This document shows positions 9,207-18,591 of a stretch of DNA of 64,000 nucleotides, piece after piece; position 1 is the stretch's first letter; each line of letters starts with the position of its first letter. This stretch comes from JAAYHV01 sp964400515 (GTDB lineage Bacteria; Bacillota; Clostridia; Peptostreptococcales; Anaerovoracaceae): assembly GCA_964400515.1 (NCBI GenBank), contig CAYNTJ010000004.1, positions 1 to 64,000 on the forward strand. Reading direction: 5' to 3'. The translations under genes and the position numbers were made by a program. The notes beneath the pieces were generated by a model that saw nothing but the letters and a program-made list of their open reading frames with translations, did no database searches and was not told the origin of the DNA.

Positions 9207-10635
9207 TATTCATCAGCTCCTTATATATCCTTCTGTATTCTTTAACGGAATTATTCCAGGAAAAATTTGTTTTCATACATCTTATCATTAGATTTCGCCA
9301 TTCCTCTTTATTACTAAATACCGATAACGAATATTTAACTGTATTCATGAGTTCCTTGGACTCATAGTTTCTGAAGCTGAAACCGTTTCCTTCATTTGTA
9401 TATTCGTTATATGGATTCACGGAATCTATAAGGCCTCCGGTTTCCCTTACCAAAGGAACAGCTCCATATCTCATGGCCATCATTTGTGTCAGTCCACAGG
9501 GTTCAAACTTAGAAGGTATTAAAAATATATCTGCTCCAGCATAAACCCTTGAAGATAAGGCCATATTGAATTCTTTTCTAAAAGCAAACCTATCACCGTA
9601 AGCTTCGGAATAAATATGAAATGACCTTTCATAGTATGCTTCTCCAACACCTACTATGATTAATACAATATCTTCCTTCATAAGATCATCCATAATATCA
9701 ATTAGAATATCAAAGCCCTTTTGATCTGTAATTCTTGAAACCATACCTAAAACCGGCCTGTGGATATTTTCTGAAAATCCCATTTCCGCAAGCAGACTTT
9801 TTTTACAGATTTCTTTATCTTCTATGGTTTTAATCCCATATCTTTTTGCTATATTCTTATCCTTCATGGGAGAAATTTCCTTTAGATTTATTCCGTTTAG
9901 AATCCCCTCCATTTTGTGTGCTTCCAACCTGTAAAGCCAGTCAAGTCCCTCCCCATACTCGTAAGTGCATAGCTCCTTTGCATAGCTTGGGCTAACCGTG
10001 GTGAGCTTATCGGAACTTATTATCCCACCTTTAAGTAAATTAATATTGTCATTTTTCCATATTAAAGCATCCACGGCATCATTATTTTCTTCCACCCCTA
10101 TAAAATCATGTAAAAGCTCCCCAGGGAATATCCCCTGAAATTTATTGTTGTGTATGGTCAAAACAGTTTTTATGTCTCCCCCAGGATTACTTTGAAATTT
10201 AATAAGCAAAGGAACAAGCGCCGTATGCCAATCATTACAATGAACTATATCTACAGTAAAATCAGGAATTTTAGAAAGGGCAGCAACAATTGCTTTGGAA
10301 AAAAACACTATTCTTTCAGCATCATCATAATATCCATAGACATTTTCCCTATCAAAGTATTGTTTATTATCTATGAAATAGTATGTAACCCCATTATATT
10401 TAAGCATCTCCAGCCCCACATAAGCTTTACGCCAGCCTAAATCAACGGAAAACTCATCAATCCTCTCCATCTTCTCTGAATATTCATAGGGTATACTGCT
10501 AAGCTTAGGTAATATGACTCTGATATCATATTCTTCTGATTCAATCAATCCGGGTAAAGTCCCCGCCACATCTCCCAGGCCCCCGGTTTTTATAAAAGGG
10601 GTGGCTTCAAATGCACAAAACAGAATTCTTATCAT
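9196..10635 (-). CDS. glgA: Glycogen synthase GlgA (ADP-glucose, GT5)
   Basis: It transfers glucose from ADP-glucose to the growing alpha-1,4-glucan. The 479-residue protein shows the ADP-glucose loop KTGGLGDVAG (residues 16-25), HCNDWHT, and the C-terminal catalytic block FEPCGLTQMMAMRYG followed by TGGL. An ATG four codons upstream is also open. TGAGG sits six nt before the ATG at 10635, and most GlgA proteins begin at the equivalent methionine (MIRILFCAFEATPF), so 10635 is preferred. It lies between glgB and the GH13 gene in a tight operon. Confidence 0.95.
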   Translation of the reverse strand: MIRILFCAFEATPFIKTGGLGDVAGTLPGLIESEEYDIRVILPKLSSIPYEYSEKMERIDEFSVDLGWRKAYVGLEMLKYNGVTYYFIDNKQYFDRENVYGYYDDAERIVFFSKAIVAALSKIPDFTVDIVHCNDWHTALVPLLIKFQSNPGGDIKTVLTIHNNKFQGIFPGELLHDFIGVEENNDAVDALIWKNDNINLLKGGIISSDKLTTVSPSYAKELCTYEYGEGLDWLYRLEAHKMEGILNGINLKEISPMKDKNIAKRYGIKTIEDKEICKKSLLAEMGFSENIHRPVLGMVSRITDQKGFDILIDIMDDLMKEDIVLIIVGVGEAYYERSFHIYSEAYGDRFAFRKEFNMALSSRVYAGADIFLIPSKFEPCGLTQMMAMRYGAVPLVRETGGLIDSVNPYNEYTNEGNGFSFRNYESKELMNTVKYSLSVFSNKEEWRNLMIRCMKTNFSWNNSVKEYRRIYKELMNNGY

Positions 10636-10649
10636 AACAAACCTCATTT

Positions 10650-12482
10650 CTAATTCACTTTCTTCAAAACAACTCCCGTCAGTTTAGGTAATTTTATTTT
10701 TATTGAATCCCTTTGATTATGATATTTTTTGTTCTCGGTTTTTATAATCCCCATATTCTCTGTTATGCTGTTGCTGTTAAAGATTTCCTTGTATCCCTTT
10801 CCCTTAGGCACACCAATAATATACTCTTCATATTCGATTGACTTAAGATTAAACACAAAAACAAGGGTGCTGTTTTTTCCTCTTCTTATATATGAAAGTA
10901 CACTCTGATTCTCATTATCGGCATCTATCCATTCAAAGCCTTTCTCATCATAACTATATTCCCAAAATGCTTTTTCGTTTAAATACAAATGATTTAATCT
11001 TTTAATATAATTATTGAAATCATTGTGAGAAGGAAAGTTCAATAAAAACCACTGAATTTCCTCATAATATCTCCATTCTATGAATTGGGCTATTTCATTT
11101 CCCATAAAATTCAGTTTACCCCCCATATGAGACATTTGATATAAATACAGCATTCTTAAGTTTGCAAATTTATCTTCATATTCACCGTCTATTCGGCCTA
11201 TTATAGAAAGCTTTCCGTGCACAACCTCATCGTGGGAGAGGGGTAATATAAAGTTTTCGCTATTCTGATACATGGTTGAAAAGGTTAGCTTTCTATGATT
11301 CTTACTTTTATCATTTTCATTAAGCTCAAAATATTCCAAGGTATCATGCATCCATCCCATATCCCATTTGTAATGAAATCCCAGGCCTCCTTCACCGGGC
11401 GGATAAGTAACCAAAGGCCAAGCGGTGCTCTCTTCTGCTATCATAAAGACTTTAGGATAATTAATCGATACCGTTTCATTCATTTTCTTAAGAAATGCTA
11501 TGGCTGCCGGATCTTCTTCTCCGGCAGCTCTGTTATGATTTTTATTTGAATTACCATAATTCAAATATATCATACTGCTAATACCATCAACCCTAAAGCC
11601 GTCTATATGATATTCTTCAATCCAAAAAACTATATTACTTATCAAAAAACTTATTACTTCGTTTTTCTCATAATCAAACTTATATGTCCCCCATTCCATA
11701 TGCTCTTCTTTTTCATAAAGCTTATCCCCCACAAAATTAGCTATCCCATGGGCATCTTTGCAAAAATGCCCCGGAACCCAGTCCAATATGACCTTAATAC
11801 CCTTTTGATGTAAATAATCTATTAAGTATTTAAAATCATTGGGTTCACCGTATCTTGATGTGGGAGCATAATAACCTGAAATCTGATATCCCCAAGAACC
11901 ATCAAAGGGATGCTCCATTACGGGCAAAAATTCCACATGCGTATATCCCATTTCAATAAGATAATCCGTCAAATCCTTTGCCAGTTCTCTGTAGCCCATA
12001 AAACTGTTATCTTTATGCCTCTTCCATGAGCCCATGTGTATTTCATATATGTTCATGGGTGAATTAAAATGCTCATAGCCTTTATTATACCCTTCATCCC
12101 GCCATTTATAATCAAGGTCATATGTAATTGATGCCGTGTTAGGTCTTTTTTCAGAAAAGAAAGCATAGGGATCGGCTTTAAATAGCTTTTTTCCATCCTC
12201 CGTAATAATTAAATACTTATACTTTTCATTGTCTCCAAGACCTTCAATAAATGTTTGCCATACTCCGGATGAAGGAAGCTTTACCATGGGATTTAATGTC
12301 TCCCAATTATTAAAGTCCCCGAGTAAATAAACCCCCCGGGCATTTGGTGCCCAAACAGCAAAACTATAGCCCCTTTCCCCATCAACTTTAAGCTTATGCG
12401 CTCCCAGCTTCATATAGGCCTTATAGTCTTCCCCCATATTGAATAAATAGAACATCTCGTCTTCATAATCCGTTACATTCAT
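10650..12482 (-). CDS. glgB: 1,4-alpha-glucan branching enzyme GlgB
   Basis: It introduces alpha-1,6 branches into glycogen. The 610-residue GH13 protein starts with a CBM48-like module (AVWAPNARGVYLLGDFNNW). It carries the catalytic motifs HFCKDAHG, FRVDGISSMIYL (nucleophile D299), IAEEST (E350) and LPLSHDEVVHGK, all diagnostic for GlgB. It lacks the longer N-terminal extension of enterobacterial GlgB. AGGAG stands 5 nt before the ATG. It is 8 nt downstream of thpR and upstream of glgA. Confidence 0.96.
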   Translation of the reverse strand: MNVTDYEDEMFYLFNMGEDYKAYMKLGAHKLKVDGERGYSFAVWAPNARGVYLLGDFNNWETLNPMVKLPSSGVWQTFIEGLGDNEKYKYLIITEDGKKLFKADPYAFFSEKRPNTASITYDLDYKWRDEGYNKGYEHFNSPMNIYEIHMGSWKRHKDNSFMGYRELAKDLTDYLIEMGYTHVEFLPVMEHPFDGSWGYQISGYYAPTSRYGEPNDFKYLIDYLHQKGIKVILDWVPGHFCKDAHGIANFVGDKLYEKEEHMEWGTYKFDYEKNEVISFLISNIVFWIEEYHIDGFRVDGISSMIYLNYGNSNKNHNRAAGEEDPAAIAFLKKMNETVSINYPKVFMIAEESTAWPLVTYPPGEGGLGFHYKWDMGWMHDTLEYFELNENDKSKNHRKLTFSTMYQNSENFILPLSHDEVVHGKLSIIGRIDGEYEDKFANLRMLYLYQMSHMGGKLNFMGNEIAQFIEWRYYEEIQWFLLNFPSHNDFNNYIKRLNHLYLNEKAFWEYSYDEKGFEWIDADNENQSVLSYIRRGKNSTLVFVFNLKSIEYEEYIIGVPKGKGYKEIFNSNSITENMGIIKTENKKYHNQRDSIKIKLPKLTGVVLKKVN

Positions 12483-12490
12483 AATTGCTC

Positions 12491-13003
12491 CTAATATAAA
12501 ATCTTATACTGCAATTTCCCGTTTATATTTATCGTTTCCATCAAATTTATGCAAGACACCTTTATCCTTAAGGAATCGAAATTGAGCTTCAGCAGCTCCT
12601 CATAATCAACCAAAATATCCCTGCCTATTGTGATATGGGGTATAAAACTCTTTTTATCAAAATTTATCCCCCTTATACTTAATTGATTTTTTAGCCTGTG
12701 ATTTAATTCCAAAATATCTTTGTTCTCCTTAAATTTAAGATAGCATACAGCTCCCCTTTTCCCCTTAAAAAGATCCATCCCATCGGTATATATCTCAAAT
12801 TCCTTTATATGGGTGTCTTCTATGGCATCTATTATTAACCCCAAGTCGCCTTCGGTAACTTCCCCAATAAATGCCATGGTAATATGCATGTTATCCCTTG
12901 GTATAATTCTGCCTTTCTTAGAAATCCTTTTCAATTCATCAGATACAACAGACAGTTCATTTTTTACAGATTTACTAAAATTTATCCCAATAAATATTCT
13001 CAT
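12491..13003 (-). CDS. thpR: RNA 2',3'-cyclic phosphodiesterase (2H family, ThpR/LigT)
   Basis: The 170-residue protein has two HxT motifs, HITMAF at about residues 40-45 and HITIGR near residue 127, which form the 2H phosphoesterase active site. It opens with MRIFIGINFS, like ThpR/LigT proteins. A TTG four codons upstream is open, but GGGAG lies 5 nt before the ATG at 13003. Family members hydrolyse 2',3'-cyclic phosphates; the physiological role is unclear. It is the first gene of the minus-strand glycogen unit, 8 nt before glgB, with a terminator just upstream and no room for an obvious promoter of its own. Confidence 0.85.
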   Translation of the reverse strand: MRIFIGINFSKSVKNELSVVSDELKRISKKGRIIPRDNMHITMAFIGEVTEGDLGLIIDAIEDTHIKEFEIYTDGMDLFKGKRGAVCYLKFKENKDILELNHRLKNQLSIRGINFDKKSFIPHITIGRDILVDYEELLKLNFDSLRIKVSCINLMETININGKLQYKILY

Positions 13004-13020
13004 ATTAACTCCCAATAAAT

Positions 13021-13050
13021 AAAAAAGCGCCTGTTAAAAAACAGGCCGCT
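13021..13050 (-). terminator. Intrinsic terminator after the rhodanese gene
   Basis: On the minus strand a GC-rich stem (AGCGGCCTGTT pairing with AACAGGCGCT, one bulged base) is followed by TTTTTT. It ends about 20 nt before the thpR start, so it could also act as an attenuator for the glycogen genes downstream. Confidence 0.75.
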
Positions 13051-13052
13051 TA

Positions 13053-13451
13053 TCATTTTACTATATCATAATCCCAATCGATTATCCCGCCGAAATCATA
13101 TACATTCATGTATCCCATTTCAATCATTTCCATGGATGCGGATTTGCTTCTGTTACCGCTCCTGCAATACACTAGTATTTTGGAGTCTTTGTCGGGAATC
13201 ACCTCTTCTATCCTTTGGGATATCTCTGTGTTGGGTAGCAAAACAGCATTTTCAATATGCCCTTCATCGAATTCCTCTTGGGTTCTAACATCAAGTATTA
13301 TTATATTATCTTCAGTATCAATTATACCTTTAGCTTCTTCTGCGGTGATTTTATTATATCCTTCTACATCACCATTATCACTTGAACAGGCAGAGATAAA
13401 AAAGGCAACAAATATTATCATCACTATACTTAAAATTCTAATATTCTTCAT
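13053..13451 (-). CDS. Rhodanese-domain lipoprotein
   Basis: This 132-residue protein starts with a lipoprotein signal peptide (hydrophobic run, lipobox ISAC with Cys22), so it should be anchored on the outer face of the membrane. The rest is a single rhodanese domain with IILDVRTQEEFDEGHI and the active-site loop CRSGNRS (Cys96). Rhodaneses carry sulfur as a persulfide; the substrate of such extracytoplasmic members is unknown. A ribosome site (GGAGG) precedes the ATG. It sits between an ABC-2 operon and its own terminator and may be transcribed with either neighbour. Confidence 0.88.
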   Translation of the reverse strand: MKNIRILSIVMIIFVAFFISACSSDNGDVEGYNKITAEEAKGIIDTEDNIIILDVRTQEEFDEGHIENAVLLPNTEISQRIEEVIPDKDSKILVYCRSGNRSKSASMEMIEMGYMNVYDFGGIIDWDYDIVK

Positions 13452-13510
13452 ATTATGGCCTCCTTTTATACTTTATTTTTATTTACCCAAAATATTAAAG
13501 TATAATCACC

Positions 13511-14680
13511 TTATTCCGCTTTATTTTGCATTCTTCTTAAAACCAAAGCCAATACCACTAATACCAAAGTCATGGATAATTGAACAAGTATCCCCATGTT
13601 ATATTTCTCCAAGACAACGCCGCCTTGCTCTAATAATTCCGGGTGCCATGCCAAAATGTTTACATTGTTTTCATACCAATAGGTGGGAAGAAATTTGGCT
13701 ACATTTTTCATAAAGCCTCCCAGCATTTCCAAAGGTACAAATACCCCCCCTATAAAGCAAAGTCCCAGGGACACAACATTGGCAATACCGCTTAGGGCGT
13801 TATCATCTTTTACCGCAACTCCGATTAGGAAGGATATGCTTAAGGCCGCTGCCAGCATTACCATCGTATTTAATAGGATCAATCCAAGATTAGAATCACT
13901 TAACAGTTCATTTCCGTAAAAGATCCCGGAGGTTACCCATGTAATAATGAATATCAGTAATGATAATAGCATGAATGCAACGAAGCTGCTAATGCCATGG
14001 GTAAGGGGTGAAATGGCTCCGCATTTTATTCTTCTTTTTACATCGTCTTTTCTGAACTCAAGCATTACATTACCCACAAGGAAGCATAATACTCCCAGAT
14101 AAAGAAATGGCACATATCTCATAAAGTGGTAGTATTCTGCCACCGTTCCGTTGTTACCGCTGCTATCTAGTATTTCCACATCTGCCTTTTCGGCACTTGC
14201 TATAAGGGCTGATTCTACTGCTTCTTCGTTTGTATATCCCGCAGCTTTTAAAACATGCATTTCATTGGAGAATTCAATTATACTAATATCTCCGAATACC
14301 CCTCTTATCATAGAGCTGCCCTTTGTAACATCCACCTTGGCGTCTCCTTTAATAACAGCTTCTTCATATCCCTTTGGTATCACAACCACATAATCTATGT
14401 AGTCATAATACATGAGCTCCACCAGTTCTTCATCGGTATTATCCCTTAGCTCCACATTATTATCCCTTTTTAGATAATCAATCAGGCCTTGGGACATAAT
14501 ACTATCATCATTATCCACCACAGCAATGTTTATGGATGTAACACTAAAGCCACCGGTATCAGGGCTACTGGAAAAGGCATTTTGTAGTATAAATGTCATT
14601 ACTATGAATATGAACAGATATATAAGGCCAATTCCCTTGTTACGATTAATTAATTGTAAATATCCTTTAAATACTGTCAT
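13511..14680 (-). CDS. ABC-2 type exporter permease (second of pair)
   Basis: A 389-residue membrane protein with one N-terminal helix, a large extracytoplasmic domain (about residues 45-185) and five or six C-terminal helices, the layout of ABC-2/YhgE-like export permeases. It overlaps the upstream permease by 14 nt and belongs with the ATPase at 15789-16727. The cargo (drug, lantibiotic or lipid) cannot be read from sequence. Confidence 0.8.
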   Translation of the reverse strand: MTVFKGYLQLINRNKGIGLIYLFIFIVMTFILQNAFSSSPDTGGFSVTSINIAVVDNDDSIMSQGLIDYLKRDNNVELRDNTDEELVELMYYDYIDYVVVIPKGYEEAVIKGDAKVDVTKGSSMIRGVFGDISIIEFSNEMHVLKAAGYTNEEAVESALIASAEKADVEILDSSGNNGTVAEYYHFMRYVPFLYLGVLCFLVGNVMLEFRKDDVKRRIKCGAISPLTHGISSFVAFMLLSLLIFIITWVTSGIFYGNELLSDSNLGLILLNTMVMLAAALSISFLIGVAVKDDNALSGIANVVSLGLCFIGGVFVPLEMLGGFMKNVAKFLPTYWYENNVNILAWHPELLEQGGVVLEKYNMGILVQLSMTLVLVVLALVLRRMQNKAE

Positions 14681-15779
14681 AGCGTTCTCTCCTTACTATT
14701 ATAAAGCTTATTAACAGCATAACTACTGTCTCCGCCAGCAATATTGCAATATCCATGGTAAACCTTTCCATCGAATCAAATACTGTCATTGAATAGAAAG
14801 TATCAGATATTAAGGCTGCCGGATTTATCAAATTTACTATCGGTGCTTTTACCTGGACAACCCCCTTCATTCCCGCAAACATAAGTCCTGCTAAAAAACT
14901 AAGGGACATGGATACGGCTAAAGAAATACCGGTTTTAAAGTTGGCGGATTTTTTACACGAAACCCCAATAAGCATTCCCAATGCTACACCGTTAACTGCA
15001 CCTGCCAAGCAAACAATAAGTATTAATCCTATATTTCCGCCCAAGACAACCCCGAGCAATTTAATATATATTATAAGTACTATTAGGTTGAAGAAATGTA
15101 TAGAAACATTTGTTATAAATTCACTTAGTATTACTTGCATTTTATGGGTTGGGGTAACGGATCTTCTCATTCCCAACGGACTAAGATCTGCCTGTATATT
15201 ATTTATGGCAAAGGTTCCTAAAAAATTACCGTATAGGCAGGCCATTGCTATTAATGCATAGAAAAACTGATTATTAACGCTTATTACTTTGCCGCTCAAG
15301 CTAACATCGTTTACGCCTATTTCTGATCCTTCCATGGCAGCCAAGGCTTCATCTAGGTTCTCCGGATTATTAGCTAAAATATCCTTAATCAGGGTAATAT
15401 TTTTTTCATAGGAACTCAGTATCCCGGATAAAATTGAGGCGCTTACTCCCTCGGAAGGAACCTTTAAAGAAATATCCTCTGACACTATATAGTATCCGTT
15501 AATATCTCCTTTCCCCAGGGCATCCTTTGCATCATCTAAATTATATTCCTTCGTATTAATATATTCTCCGTCAATGCTTTCAAGCACTTCCAAAAATTCA
15601 CTGTCGCTGCTTTCAATTACAACTCCCGTGTTTACCGGTTCAAATTCATCATTATTTAAATAGGCTCCAAAAGACAGGTAAAACAGGGTAGCCAGTATCA
15701 AAGGAAACACTCCGCACCAAAAAGTAACGCTGAATTCCCTTATAGTATTTAGAAAGCTATATTTAAGTGATAATTTCAT
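14667..15779 (-). CDS. ABC-2 type exporter permease (first of pair)
   Basis: A 370-residue permease with the same plan as its downstream neighbour: an N-terminal helix (about 14-38), an extracellular domain to about residue 165, then a six-helix block. It follows the ATPase gene by 9 nt and overlaps the next permease, so the three would form a heterodimeric ABC-2 exporter. It is divergent from a sensor kinase/response regulator pair that probably controls it. Confidence 0.8.
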   Translation of the reverse strand: MKLSLKYSFLNTIREFSVTFWCGVFPLILATLFYLSFGAYLNNDEFEPVNTGVVIESSDSEFLEVLESIDGEYINTKEYNLDDAKDALGKGDINGYYIVSEDISLKVPSEGVSASILSGILSSYEKNITLIKDILANNPENLDEALAAMEGSEIGVNDVSLSGKVISVNNQFFYALIAMACLYGNFLGTFAINNIQADLSPLGMRRSVTPTHKMQVILSEFITNVSIHFFNLIVLIIYIKLLGVVLGGNIGLILIVCLAGAVNGVALGMLIGVSCKKSANFKTGISLAVSMSLSFLAGLMFAGMKGVVQVKAPIVNLINPAALISDTFYSMTVFDSMERFTMDIAILLAETVVMLLISFIIVRRERYDSI

Positions 15780-15788
15780 ATATACCTC

Positions 15789-16727
15789 CTAATCCCTCAA
15801 CTCTTTACCGGTTAATTCCAAGAAAACATCATTTAATGTTGGTAATTCTGTATAAACCTTTCCAAATTGTATATCATTTTTCTGTAAATAGTTAAGCATG
15901 TTAACCAAATTTTGTGCAGCCCTAGTTGATGCTATCTTTAATATCTCACCATCATAGTTTACATCGAATATATTTTCCAATTCCTTTATCTGCTTCAATT
16001 GCTCGTCACTTAGGGCTATGGTTTCCACGGTGATCTTTTCACCTATGTTTATCATTCCCTTTAATTTTTCTTTAGAGCCTAAAGCTATACATCTGCCATG
16101 ATCTATTATTGCGATTCTGGTGCATATTTGCTCAACCTCTTCCATATAATGGGATGTATAAATTATTGTAGAACCGTTTTTGTTTAGCTTTTTAATACCT
16201 TCCAATATCTGATTCCTGCTCTGAGGATCTACTGCCACAGTTGGTTCGTCCATAAGTATCAGTTTAGGTTTGTGGGCAATACCACATGCTATATTTAGTC
16301 TTCTCAGCAATCCGCCGCTTAGCTGCTTTGGTTTCATTTTTCTGTACTCATTCAGCTCCACAAAATCTATGGCTTCATTTACAAGAATCTTTCTCTCTTT
16401 TTTGTCTTTGATATATAGCCCGCAAAAATAATCAATGTTTTCGTAAACCGAAAGCTTATCAAATACTGCTACATTTTGAAAAACAACACCTATATTTCTT
16501 TTTGATTCATAGCTGTCCGGATTTAATGGTTTTCCGAAAACCAGAATCTCTCCTTTATCATAATTAAGCAATGATAGGATGCAATTTATACTTGTTGTTT
16601 TACCGGAACCGTTTGGACCTAAAAGTCCGAAAATCTCACCCTCTTTAATTTCAAGGTTTAGATGGTCCAAGGCCACAATGTTTTTATATCTCTTTACCAG
16701 ATTATTAATTTCAATTATATTAGTCAT
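15789..16727 (-). CDS. ABC exporter ATPase (drug/antibiotic type)
   Basis: A 312-residue ATPase with Walker A GPNGSGKT, signature LSGGLLRRLNIA and Walker B LILMDEPTVAVDPQS, plus the C-terminal extension of NatA/CcmA/DrrA-type ATPases. The open frame continues 36 codons upstream, but AGGAGG lies 7 nt before the ATG at 16727 and the upstream part overlaps the promoter region. It energises the two permeases that follow. Confidence 0.88.
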   Translation of the reverse strand: MTNIIEINNLVKRYKNIVALDHLNLEIKEGEIFGLLGPNGSGKTTSINCILSLLNYDKGEILVFGKPLNPDSYESKRNIGVVFQNVAVFDKLSVYENIDYFCGLYIKDKKERKILVNEAIDFVELNEYRKMKPKQLSGGLLRRLNIACGIAHKPKLILMDEPTVAVDPQSRNQILEGIKKLNKNGSTIIYTSHYMEEVEQICTRIAIIDHGRCIALGSKEKLKGMINIGEKITVETIALSDEQLKQIKELENIFDVNYDGEILKIASTRAAQNLVNMLNYLQKNDIQFGKVYTELPTLNDVFLELTGKELRD

Positions 16728-16751
16728 TTTAAATCCTCCTTTGATAATGGT

Positions 16752-16781
16752 ATTATATAAAAAATACATGGGACATTTGAA
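16752..16781 (-). promoter_or_regulatory. Candidate promoter of the ABC-2 exporter operon
   Basis: On the minus strand, -35 TTCAAA (16781-16776), an 18-nt spacer and a perfect -10 TATAAT (16757-16752) lead into the ribosome site of the ATPase gene. Confidence 0.45.
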
Positions 16782-16803
16782 GTGAAAATCCTCCCAAGGG
16801 CTA

Positions 16804-16832
16804 ATGACATTTGTCATGATTTTTGATATACT
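16804..16832 (+). promoter_or_regulatory. Candidate promoter and dyad upstream of the sensor kinase
   Basis: ATGACA (16804-16809), a 17-nt spacer and TATACT (16827-16832) form a good sigma-A match. The -35 is half of the dyad ATGACA-TT-TGTCAT (16804-16817), which may be an operator for the local response regulator. The predicted transcription start would fall in or beside the ribosome site, so the true start may lie elsewhere. Confidence 0.4.
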
Positions 16833-16848
16833 CATTTTGGAGGCGCCT

Positions 16849-17961
16849 ATGAGAAAAGTCTTTAGTTATTTAATTATAATAGTTTTTAATGCCCTTATAT
16901 TAAGCAGCACGGATATTAATGCACTGGTATTGATATCATTATGCATTGCCCTGATTTTTTTAGGCACGGAATATATAATAAGTAATTCCTATATTATGGC
17001 AGTAATATATTTTATATTTATCGTTTCAGCAATATTTATAAATGAGCTGCTGCTTTTTTATCCTATTATTGCGGCGGGGGTATTTAGATCCGTATACTAT
17101 TGCAAGTCTAAGCTTCTTTATATTCCATATATTTTTTCTGCCCCGGTGGTAATAAACATAATCGGCAGCTATGCTCCGTTAATATTTTTCATAGAAGTTT
17201 TTGGAGTTTTCCTATCCGTCATTTTAATACACAGTAATATTAAGTATGATGAACTGGAAGCCACTCTCATAAAAACGGTGGATGACAGTAGAGAAATAGC
17301 TTATCTTTTAAGCGAGAGAAACAAAAACATCCTGGAAAAACAGAATTATGAAATTTATGCCGCCACATTAAAGGAAAGAAACAGAATTGCCAGGGAAATT
17401 CATGATAATGTCGGTCATCTGTTATCAAGGTCATTGCTAATAAATGGCGCCATAAAAGCACTAAATAAGCAGGATGATTTAACGGAACCGATAGAATCCA
17501 TGAGTGAAACATTAAACAATGCCATGACCACTATAAGAAAAAGCGTTCATGACATGCATAATGATTCCTTTGATCTTAAGGAAAGTATAGATGGACTGCT
17601 GGAAAATTTTAACAAATGCCATGTTGATTTAAAATATGACTGCACTTTAGGTCTCCCATCGGATATTAAATACAGCTTTATCTCCATTATAAAGGAATCC
17701 CTTTCCAATATAATCAAGCACAGCAATGCCACCAATGCCCTCATTATTGTAAGGGAGCATCCCGCCATATATCAGCTTATAATAGAGGATAACGGCACAG
17801 GGAATAAGATGTCCAATAATTCTGATGGAATAGGTTTAATCAATATGAAGGAAAGGATTAAAGGTCTTAACGGAAATATTAATATAAAATGCAGCAATGG
17901 TTTTAAGATATTTATCACTATACCTAAAACAGCTAATATAAGTAAAGGAGAAATAGATTGA
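16849..17961 (+). CDS. NarL-family sensor histidine kinase
   Basis: A 370-residue kinase with about five N-terminal membrane helices (residues 5-130) and no large extracellular domain. A short coiled linker follows, then the HisKA_3 phosphoacceptor block NRIAREIHDNVGH with His185, and a C-terminal ATPase domain (VREHP...EDNGTG, GIGLINMKERI). Lack of an extracellular sensor suggests membrane or transporter-linked sensing, as in LiaS/BceS-like systems. TTTGGAGG precedes the ATG at 16849. Its stop overlaps the TTG start of the response regulator. Confidence 0.88.
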   Translation: MRKVFSYLIIIVFNALILSSTDINALVLISLCIALIFLGTEYIISNSYIMAVIYFIFIVSAIFINELLLFYPIIAAGVFRSVYYCKSKLLYIPYIFSAPVVINIIGSYAPLIFFIEVFGVFLSVILIHSNIKYDELEATLIKTVDDSREIAYLLSERNKNILEKQNYEIYAATLKERNRIAREIHDNVGHLLSRSLLINGAIKALNKQDDLTEPIESMSETLNNAMTTIRKSVHDMHNDSFDLKESIDGLLENFNKCHVDLKYDCTLGLPSDIKYSFISIIKESLSNIIKHSNATNALIIVREHPAIYQLIIEDNGTGNKMSNNSDGIGLINMKERIKGLNGNINIKCSNGFKIFITIPKTANISKGEID

Positions 17962-18581
17962 ATATAATTATTATAGACGATGATGTTTTTGTAACAAATT
18001 CATTAAAAACCATCCTAGACTCCGATCCGGAAATAAATGTTGTTGCCACCGGAAATGACGGCAAAGAAGGTATAACCTTATATAAGGAATATAACCCCGA
18101 TATTTTGGTTATGGATATCCGAATGAAAACCATGGACGGCATTGAGGCCTCTAAGCATATTTTAGAGTATGATAAGGATGCCAAGATACTTCTCTTAACC
18201 ACATTTCAAGATGATGAGTACATTATAAATGCATTAAAAATAGGTACTAAGGGGTACTTGATAAAACAAGATTATGAAAGCTTAAACAGCGCCATCAAGG
18301 CCGTGTACAACGGGCAATCCGTTTTCGGTAAGGATATTACATGTAAGCTCCCGGAATTAATAAAAAGAAGCAACAGCTTTGACTACAAAAAAGAGGGCCT
18401 ATCCCAAAGGGAATACGATATAATTAAATTGGTTGCAGATGGTCTAAACAACAAGGAAATAGCACAAAAACTGTACCTTGGAGAAGGTACAGTCAGAAAT
18501 AACATAAGTATTATCTTGGAAAAATTACAGCTAAGAGACAGAACACAGCTGGCAATTTACTATTATCAAAGTCAAAACTAG
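17958..18581 (+). CDS. NarL/LuxR-family response regulator (TTG start)
   Basis: The 207-residue protein has a receiver domain with acidic pocket DDD (7-9) and phosphoacceptor Asp53 in ILVMDIRMK. Its C-terminal LuxR-type helix-turn-helix reads LSQREYDIIKLVADGLNNKEIAQKL. It begins at TTG, placed exactly over the TGA of the kinase (TTGA) with AAAGGAG 7 nt before, so translation is probably coupled. The likely target is the divergent ABC-2 exporter. Confidence 0.88.
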   Translation: MNIIIIDDDVFVTNSLKTILDSDPEINVVATGNDGKEGITLYKEYNPDILVMDIRMKTMDGIEASKHILEYDKDAKILLLTTFQDDEYIINALKIGTKGYLIKQDYESLNSAIKAVYNGQSVFGKDITCKLPELIKRSNSFDYKKEGLSQREYDIIKLVADGLNNKEIAQKLYLGEGTVRNNISIILEKLQLRDRTQLAIYYYQSQN

Positions 18582-18591
18582 TCTTTGATAA
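18563..18591. terminator. Weak convergent terminator-like hairpin
   Basis: TTATCAAAG and CTTTGATAA form a 9-bp, AT-rich stem around an 11-nt loop. It spans the 4-nt overlap of the convergent stop codons of the response regulator and the secreted coiled-coil gene. No strong T-run follows on either strand. Confidence 0.35.

Noticed and set aside
13466..13505. Inverted repeat TTATACTTTA/TAAAGTATAA between the rhodanese and ABC permease genes
   Set aside because: The stem is nearly all A/T with a 20-nt loop and no T-run, so a functional terminator or operator cannot be supported.
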